Source of the DNA: Microthrixaceae bacterium
Lineage (GTDB): Bacteria; Actinomycetota; Acidimicrobiia; Acidimicrobiales; Microtrichaceae
Assembly: GCA_020439285.1 (NCBI GenBank)
Contig: JAGQSZ010000008.1
Location: 1 to 33,430, forward strand
Length of the DNA: 33,430 nucleotides
Reading direction: 5' to 3'
Positions within the stretch are counted from its first letter, which is position 1. Each line of letters starts with the position of its first letter. The notes beneath the pieces were generated by a model. The model did not search any database. It had not been told where the DNA came from and saw only the letters and a list, made by a program, of their open reading frames with translations. Both the position numbers and the translations under genes were made by a program. Positions 25,725-31,021 of the stretch are shown in pieces.

Positions 25725-26825
25725 GTGAGCGCTGACCAGACTCCAATTGATCCTCGGCAAAGCGCTGGTCCGCCAGCGCCGCCCGAGCATCCCTTCATGA
25801 GCGACAACACCGCCGGTGTAGTCCCCGAGGTGATGGAAGCCCTGGCAGAAGCAGCCCGTGGTTCAGCCGCTCCATATGGTTGGGATGACTACACCGCGCA
25901 AGCTCGATCGGCTTTTGACGAGTTGTTCGGACAGCCGGTCGAAACCCTGTTCTGCTGGGGCGGTACCGGCGGAAACGTGGTTGGTCTGGCAACTCTGGTT
26001 TCGCCTTGGCACTCGATCATCACAGCTGATTCGGCGCATGTGATCGTTGACGAATGTGGAGCGCCAGCCCGATTCACCGGCGCCACGCTGACACCCGTAG
26101 CGACAGACGACGGAAAGCTGCGGACACAAGACGTTGCTCCGTTCCTTCAGTGGTCGGGGAATGAACACCATCCTCAGCCCAAGGTGATCCTGGTCAGCCA
26201 AGCAACCGAGACGGGCTTGTTGTACTCCGTCGATGAACTCGCAGCGCTCTGCGACTTTGCCCACAGCCACGAGATGGTGGTCTATGTCGATGGTGCGCGC
26301 ATCGCGAATGCGGTTGCTGCTCTCGGCTGCACCGTGTCGGAATTACTGGTGGATACCGGTGTCGACGCCATGACCTTCGGGTTGACCAAGAACGGTGCCA
26401 TGTACGGCGAAGCAGTCGTGTTTATCGACACAGCCCTTGCGGCCAACGCGCACTTCGTCCGCAAACAAGCCGGACAGCTCGCGTCGAAAGGGCGTTACAT
26501 CGCGGCACAGGCGCTGGCACTGCTGAAGGACGATCTGTGGTTGACCTACGCGACCCATTCCAACGCCATGGCGAAGCGGCTCGCTGACGGCGTCGCTGGA
26601 ATCGGCCATGTCGAAATGACCCTTGCGCCGCAGGTGAACGGTCTATTCCCACGCCTGCCAAGACCGCTGATCACAGCTCTGCAGGAGTGGTCCCTGTTCT
26701 TCGACTGGGACGAGGACGACGACGTTGTCCGATGGATGACTAGTTGGGAAACCACCACCACTGACGTTGACCGGTTCATCGCCGGTCTCGAATACTCCGT
26801 AAGTCGCTTCGACTCCGCTGTCTAA
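25725..26825 (+). CDS. Low-specificity threonine aldolase-like PLP enzyme
   Basis: A 366-residue fold-type I PLP enzyme of the beta-eliminating lyase/threonine aldolase group, which splits L-threonine or other beta-hydroxy amino acids to glycine and an aldehyde. I see the SDNTAG start of the core (26-31), FCWGGTGGN for phosphate binding, SAHVIVDECGAP, SQATETGLLYS, the PLP-nitrogen aspartate in VYVDGARIANA (D189) and the Schiff-base lysine in TFGLTKNGAMYGEAVV (K222). The first 24 residues are variable, so a later start is possible. It lies 12 bases downstream of mch and is likely in the same transcript. Substrate specificity cannot be told from the sequence. Confidence 0.9.
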   Translation: MSADQTPIDPRQSAGPPAPPEHPFMSDNTAGVVPEVMEALAEAARGSAAPYGWDDYTAQARSAFDELFGQPVETLFCWGGTGGNVVGLATLVSPWHSIITADSAHVIVDECGAPARFTGATLTPVATDDGKLRTQDVAPFLQWSGNEHHPQPKVILVSQATETGLLYSVDELAALCDFAHSHEMVVYVDGARIANAVAALGCTVSELLVDTGVDAMTFGLTKNGAMYGEAVVFIDTALAANAHFVRKQAGQLASKGRYIAAQALALLKDDLWLTYATHSNAMAKRLADGVAGIGHVEMTLAPQVNGLFPRLPRPLITALQEWSLFFDWDEDDDVVRWMTSWETTTTDVDRFIAGLEYSVSRFDSAV

Positions 26826-26834
26826 AACATCCGG

Positions 26835-26861
26835 CATCCGAGCAACTCGGAGACTCGGGTG
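26835..26861. terminator. Possible terminator hairpin between convergent genes
   Basis: CATCCGAG (26835-26842) pairs with CTCGGGTG (26854-26861) with one G-T pair; an alternative CCGAG-CAA-CTCGG hairpin lies inside. Read on the minus strand it is followed within about 10 bases by TTTT. It lies between the aldolase and alcohol dehydrogenase stops and may serve both, but the T run is weak. Confidence 0.35.
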
Positions 26862-26869
26862 TTGGCGGG

Positions 26870-27979
26870 TCACTTGTAGCGGATGACACCCCTGATATTG
26901 CGACCGGCTTTCATGTCCTCGAAACCCTGGTTGATGTCCTCGAGCGCGTACTCGCGGGTGACCATTCCAGCGAGATCGAGTTGACCGTCGCGGTACAGGT
27001 GCATCAAGCGGGGAATGTCGGACCGGGGATTGGCCGAACCGAAGATCGTGCCGACGAGTTGCTTCTCCATGAGAGTCAGGTCACACAGAGAAATGTCGAT
27101 CGACCCTTCCGACGCCGGATGGATGTTGGTCACCACGACTCGTCCGCGCTTGGCGGTCAGCGACATGATGGGGCCGATCTGTGATCCTTCACCGATTCCC
27201 ATAGCGCAGATGATCTTGTCGCACATGCGACCCCAGGTGACTTGTTGGATCAACTCGAAGGCCTCGCCGATGCTGGCGATCGTGTGCGTAGCACCGAACT
27301 TCGTTGCCTGTTCTCGTTTGAACTCGACAGGGTCAATGGCGAAGATGTTGCGCGCTCCCGCCAAACGAGCACCTTGGACAGCCGCGGCGCCGATTCCGCC
27401 GACACCGATGACGGCAACGTTGTCGCCGGGACGAACCTCAGCGGCGTATACCGACGAGCCCCATCCGGTGGTGACGCCACATCCGACGAGACAGGCGAGT
27501 TCCAAAGGAATGTCATTATCGATCTTCACACACGACATTTCGTTCACCACTGTGTGGCGACCGAAGGTGCCCAGACACACCATCGTCCAGATGTCCTGGC
27601 CTCGGGCGTGGTGGCGGCTGGTTCCGTCGAGTTGTGCGCCTACCAGCAGCGCTGCGCCGTTGTCGCAAAGGTTGGAATGGCCATCTGCGCATGATGGGCA
27701 CTGGCCACATGCTGGAACGAAGCTGAACACGACGTGGTCGCCGGGAGCAACGCTGGCTACACCTTCGCCGACTTCTAGGACTATGCCAGCCCCCTCGTGA
27801 CCACCGATCAGTGGGGTGATGGCCGGTAGGTCACCGGTCACGGCGTGATCATCGGAGTGACACATCCCCGAGGCGACCATCTCGACAAGGACCTCGCCCG
27901 CTTTGGGAGGATCGAGTTCGATCTCCTCAACGCTCCATGGCTGTCCGGGTTCCCACAGAATGGCAGCTTCGGTCTTCAC
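26870..27979 (-). CDS. NDMA-dependent (mycofactocin-type) zinc alcohol dehydrogenase
   Basis: A 369-residue medium-chain dehydrogenase. Catalytic zinc ligands Cys40 (GMCHSDDH) and the His61-Glu62 pair (GGHEGAG) are present, as is the structural zinc set Cys91, Cys94, Cys97 and Cys105. The NAD-binding GVGGIGAAAVQGA follows GCGVTTGWGSSV. The overall pattern, including SRHHARGQDIW and LGTFGRHTVVNE, matches the actinobacterial Rxyl_3153/NDMA-dependent family, where NAD stays bound and mycofactocin is the likely external electron carrier. A GTG at 27979 follows AAGGGGAC by a few bases. It converges on the aldolase gene and lies downstream of a terminator for the next minus-strand gene, so it has its own promoter. 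No mycofactocin maturase is in the window. Confidence 0.92.
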   Translation of the reverse strand: MKTEAAILWEPGQPWSVEEIELDPPKAGEVLVEMVASGMCHSDDHAVTGDLPAITPLIGGHEGAGIVLEVGEGVASVAPGDHVVFSFVPACGQCPSCADGHSNLCDNGAALLVGAQLDGTSRHHARGQDIWTMVCLGTFGRHTVVNEMSCVKIDNDIPLELACLVGCGVTTGWGSSVYAAEVRPGDNVAVIGVGGIGAAAVQGARLAGARNIFAIDPVEFKREQATKFGATHTIASIGEAFELIQQVTWGRMCDKIICAMGIGEGSQIGPIMSLTAKRGRVVVTNIHPASEGSIDISLCDLTLMEKQLVGTIFGSANPRSDIPRLMHLYRDGQLDLAGMVTREYALEDINQGFEDMKAGRNIRGVIRYK

Positions 27980-28049
27980 AACGTCCCCTTGTGTTTTCTT
28001 GGTCTTCGTCGCTCCCGGGGGAGCGGTCAGACCCTAAGAGACATGGAGC

Positions 28050-28100
28050 CAAAAACTGAAACCCGTTCCTGTCCCTGCGTTGGAGAGGACGGGAACGGGT
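28050..28100 (-). terminator. Rho-independent terminator
   Basis: A 14-base stem, ACCCGTTCCTGTCC (28061-28074) with GGACGGGAACGGGT (28087-28100), has one mismatched or G-T pair and a 12-base loop. On the minus strand it is followed by TTTCAGTTTTTGG. It lies 28 bases past the stop of the minus-strand gene ending at 28128 and ahead of the alcohol dehydrogenase start. Confidence 0.82.
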
Positions 28101-28127
28101 CAGTGCACCGTCAGAGCGAAGACGTCG

Positions 28128-28964
28128 TCAGTCGCCCGGGCGAGCGTGGAGGAACGGCACAGACTTCTTGTCGAGCGCACCGTTGTTGATCATCTCGGTG
28201 ATCGACAGAGTTGCTTTGGCCAGGTGTTCATCTGCTTCGGCCTGTGTCAGCTTGCCGTTCTTGACCGAGTTGTCGAGTCGTTCCTTGATGGGAGCAACGG
28301 CCGCATCGATCAACACTTGTGGATCTACACCCTTGGAGCGGGCGATATCGGCCAAGGTCTTGCCACTCAGGATTTCCTGACCCAGTTCGGCCGGGGACAT
28401 GTTCAGCGCCTCATACGCTTCCTTCATCCCCTTGAACGACTCGCCGAAACCCATGCCGCGACCGGCCTTCAGACCCTCACCGTTGTGTCCGCCACGACCG
28501 TTCTTGAATGAATCGGCAGCCTCGTTGAACTTCGCGATTATGGAATCAGCTTGGTCCTGCGTGATCGTCCCGTCATCGACCAAGGTCTTCAGAGCATCTT
28601 TCATCCAAGACTGACGCTTCCCCTTGCGGTCAGCATTGGACTTGTCGGATCCTGTCGAGTCCTTGGGTTCCGCTGGAACCGTTGTCTCCGGCGAAGCGGG
28701 CGTCGGATCATCGGAGGCCTCGGCATCTGGAGCGCTCGGTGCCTCCGTCGTCGTTTCCGCGACATCGCCGAGTTCTGCAGTCGTCGTCGGTGCCTCGGTC
28801 GAAGTGGTCGCCTCGGTATCGGTCGAACCGTCTTGGGCCGACGCGAAAATCGGAGTGCCTATGATCAACCCGGCTGAACCGCCGGCGAGGAGGCCGATCG
28901 CAAGGCCGGTTGCGACACGCTTGTTGCGGCGCGGACGCTGATCGCCAGTTTCTTCGTGTTCCAT
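28128..28964 (-). CDS. Secreted or anchored protein with actinobacterial helical repeats, unknown function
   Basis: A 278-residue protein. A basic N-terminus (RRNKR) and a Gly/Ala-rich hydrophobic segment (about 18-42, ending ASAQ) indicate a signal peptide or anchor. A Thr/Glu/Ala-rich low-complexity linker (about 45-105) follows. The C-terminal part (about 115-270) is helical and contains two related units, LVDDGTITQDQADSII and SVKNGKLTQAEADEHLAK. Between them is an LGQEILSGKTLADIARSKGV segment. This combination is common in secreted proteins of actinobacteria and some Firmicutes without known function. A strong terminator follows, so it is monocistronic. It is divergent from the P450 gene across 161 bases. 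Confidence 0.83.
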   Translation of the reverse strand: MEHEETGDQRPRRNKRVATGLAIGLLAGGSAGLIIGTPIFASAQDGSTDTEATTSTEAPTTTAELGDVAETTTEAPSAPDAEASDDPTPASPETTVPAEPKDSTGSDKSNADRKGKRQSWMKDALKTLVDDGTITQDQADSIIAKFNEAADSFKNGRGGHNGEGLKAGRGMGFGESFKGMKEAYEALNMSPAELGQEILSGKTLADIARSKGVDPQVLIDAAVAPIKERLDNSVKNGKLTQAEADEHLAKATLSITEMINNGALDKKSVPFLHARPGD

Positions 28965-29125
28965 TTGTGACCCCAGAGGTGAGCGTTGAACGGTGGTTCG
29001 GTCAACAGCAACAAAAGCTTAAGCAGACTGGCTGAATTGTGGCTCATCATGTCTTGATGTCAAGGGCAAGCAGCTGAGAATGTGAATTGGAACACAGGGG
29101 CGCCAGAGTCTGCTAAGTCAATGGG
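28965..29125. promoter_or_regulatory. Divergent promoter region between the helical-repeat gene and the P450
   Basis: This 161-base gap is AT-richer than the genes around it and must hold both promoters. CATCA (29045-29049) and TGATG (29055-29059) form a small inverted repeat 67 bases before the P450 start that could bind a regulator. I cannot place -35/-10 boxes with confidence. Confidence 0.35.
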
Positions 29126-30334
29126 ATGGCTGAATCAACCTGGACCCCTCCAGTGATGGACCGCGAGATTGACCTGCTGTCAGGCGAGTTCTATGTGAAC
29201 GATCCGTATCCCACTTATGCATGGATGAGGGAGAACGCCCCCGCCTACTGGGACTCCGTCAATGAACTCTGGGGAATCTCGCGTTACGACGACATCGTCG
29301 AAATCGAGAAGCGCAAGGACATCTTCATCAGTTCTGACAAAGAAAAGGGTGGTTACCGGCCCAACATTCCAGCCGACCCTGCGATCATCGGATTGGACGA
29401 TCCGGAACACTCCAAGCGCCGGAATCTCGTGTCTCGGCAATTCACACCTCGTGCAGTGACGAGTTGGGAATCACACATAGTCGAAACATGTCGAGAGCTG
29501 GTCGACGCTGCTTTGTCCCACGGAGGCCCGATCGAAGTCGTCACCGAGATTGCAGCTCCGTTGCCAGCTGAGATGATCGGTCTCCTGCTCGGCTTCCCAC
29601 ATGAGATGTTCCCGAAGCTCATGGAGTGGTCCGAACGGACAATCGCACTCGGTGGTGGGCCGAGGTACCTGGTGGAATCAGGGATCATCGCAGCAATGGA
29701 GTTCGCCGAAGCTTCGTCGAATCTCTTTGACGACAAGTCCAAGTGTCCTGCTGACGACATCATGAGCCTGTGGACCCAGGCGGAGGTGCCGGGCTACACC
29801 TTTGGTCGTGACGAGGTCATCTCTGACTCTCTCCTATTGCTAGACGGCGGCGCCGAAACCACCAGAACGGTCATTGCCCGCACGATTCTGAACCTCGCAG
29901 CCAATCCCGACCAATGGCAGCTTCTGCGTGAAGGCGCAGATCTCGATGTGGCGATTGAGGAGTTCGTTCGATATGTGACTCCGGTCCACAACATGTGCAG
30001 GGTCGCGGCATCTGACTACGAAGTCGGTGGCCAGACGATCCAAGCAGGCCAACAGGTGGTGCTCATGTACTCATCGGGCAACCGTGATCTCGACCATTTC
30101 GAGAACCCTGACGTGTTCGATGTGACACGCACGCCCAACAATCACATTTCTTTTGGATTCGGAACCCACTTCTGTATGGGTGCGTCACTCGCTCGACTCG
30201 AGATCAAGTCGATGTTCCAAGAGTTGTTGAGCCGGGTTAAGTCGATCTCGGTGGTTCCTGGTTCCGTGGTCGAGATGCCCAACGCGTTCGTCTACGGCAT
30301 CAAATCAGCGCAGGTCGAATTCGAGTTGGCGTAG
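29126..30334 (+). CDS. Cytochrome P450
   Basis: A soluble 402-residue heme monooxygenase. Seen: the C-helix region DDPEHSKRRNLVSRQFTPRAV (split across 91-111), the I-helix oxygen-activation motif GGAETTR (241-247), the K-helix E279-F-V-R282, and the heme loop FGFGTHFCMGASLAR with the proximal Cys350. The GGAETTR I-helix (Glu rather than the usual acid-Thr spacing AGxxTT) places it with actinobacterial P450s such as the CYP125/142/124 group and relatives, many of which act on steroids or terpenoids; the substrate here is unknown. No ferredoxin or reductase gene is adjacent. The ATG at 29126 is preceded by no strong ribosome binding site. Confidence 0.94.
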   Translation: MAESTWTPPVMDREIDLLSGEFYVNDPYPTYAWMRENAPAYWDSVNELWGISRYDDIVEIEKRKDIFISSDKEKGGYRPNIPADPAIIGLDDPEHSKRRNLVSRQFTPRAVTSWESHIVETCRELVDAALSHGGPIEVVTEIAAPLPAEMIGLLLGFPHEMFPKLMEWSERTIALGGGPRYLVESGIIAAMEFAEASSNLFDDKSKCPADDIMSLWTQAEVPGYTFGRDEVISDSLLLLDGGAETTRTVIARTILNLAANPDQWQLLREGADLDVAIEEFVRYVTPVHNMCRVAASDYEVGGQTIQAGQQVVLMYSSGNRDLDHFENPDVFDVTRTPNNHISFGFGTHFCMGASLARLEIKSMFQELLSRVKSISVVPGSVVEMPNAFVYGIKSAQVEFELA

Positions 30335-30363
30335 CGCTCGGGGGAGTTCTCCTGGTCTGGTGG

Positions 30364-30870
30364 TCAGCACTCGAGTTCTAGCGATGAGGGTTCGTCCTCA
30401 AGATCCGGGTGCTGGCTTCCGGGCTCCAGTCGAGATGAGGTGCCCCCGAAATCGACCTTTGTCCAGATTGTGACCGTGGCCTTTGGGCCTACCTTCAAGC
30501 TGTCGGCTTGTTCAGTCCAGTCTCTTTCGGTTCCGGGAAGTCCCTTCAGGTTCGGATACTTGCCAGGTTCGGTAATCAGGTAGATGCTGTCGCCTTCGTA
30601 GAAATCCTCGGAGTCGAACAGTTGGACGTAGCAACCGTTGTCCGGAAGAGCAGCCGCATTGGTTGATCCCGGCTGAGCGACCGTGGAAGCCGTTGTCTCA
30701 TTCGTACCCGGATCAGTATCGGGTGCTGGCGAAACTGTCGCTTGACCTGCTTGTGTCGTCGTGGCTGTCGATGAGTTTTGGTCATCGGTGCAGCCCGTTA
30801 GGGCAACCGAGATGAGAGAAAACGCACCGACAGTCCCGACTGCCAGCTTGTACGGCAATTTCGTGATCAC
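30364..30870 (-). CDS. Lipoprotein with a beta/gamma-crystallin-like domain
   Basis: A 168-residue lipoprotein. The signal peptide ends in a canonical lipobox, L24-T-G-Cys27; a Thr/Ala/Pro linker runs to about residue 78. The remaining 90 residues look like two Greek-key beta/gamma-crystallin units. The first is Y81-VQLF...F90-YEG with a conserved Trp118 and S124-LKV; the second is VTIW...DFGG with D159-EPSS163-LEL, close to the calcium-binding [N/D]-x-x-S-S pattern. In the first unit the calcium serine is replaced by Asp. Cys80 and Cys168 bracket the domain and could pair. The GTG start is chosen for the strong GGAGG three to eight bases before it. It is divergent from the MBG lipoprotein gene and convergent with the P450. 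Confidence 0.78.
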   Translation of the reverse strand: MITKLPYKLAVGTVGAFSLISVALTGCTDDQNSSTATTTQAGQATVSPAPDTDPGTNETTASTVAQPGSTNAAALPDNGCYVQLFDSEDFYEGDSIYLITEPGKYPNLKGLPGTERDWTEQADSLKVGPKATVTIWTKVDFGGTSSRLEPGSQHPDLEDEPSSLELEC

Positions 30871-31021
30871 GGGATCCTCCGTTCAAGAAGCCGACTTGCG
30901 ACTTTGAGCGACACGCTCAAATCGGTACTGATACAGTCTCTCCCACAAAGCGGGGCGTTGGCGGTCGGTCACGACCCGGGGGCGAAAACTCGGCAAAGTC
31001 GGGTCGAATTAATTGGGGGCA
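30871..31021. promoter_or_regulatory. Divergent promoter region with inverted repeats
   Basis: The 151-base gap serves two lipoprotein genes. It holds the inverted repeat TTTGAGCG-ACA-CGCTCAAA (30903-30921, perfect 8-base arms) and a second pair CGACCCG (30972-30978) and CGGGTCG (31000-31006) in the leader of the plus-strand gene. The first looks like an operator. The second would form a hairpin ending 15 bases before the start codon. GGTCG-GTCA-CGACC overlaps its left arm, so two exclusive folds are possible. Confidence 0.45.

Noticed and set aside
30961-31021. Leader segment with GGCAAAG and GGGTC, slightly recalling a cyclic-di-GMP-I riboswitch
   Set aside because: Only about 18 bases remain between GGGTC and the start codon, too few for the second helix and its tetraloop receptor, and the upstream GGCAAACC-type element is missing.
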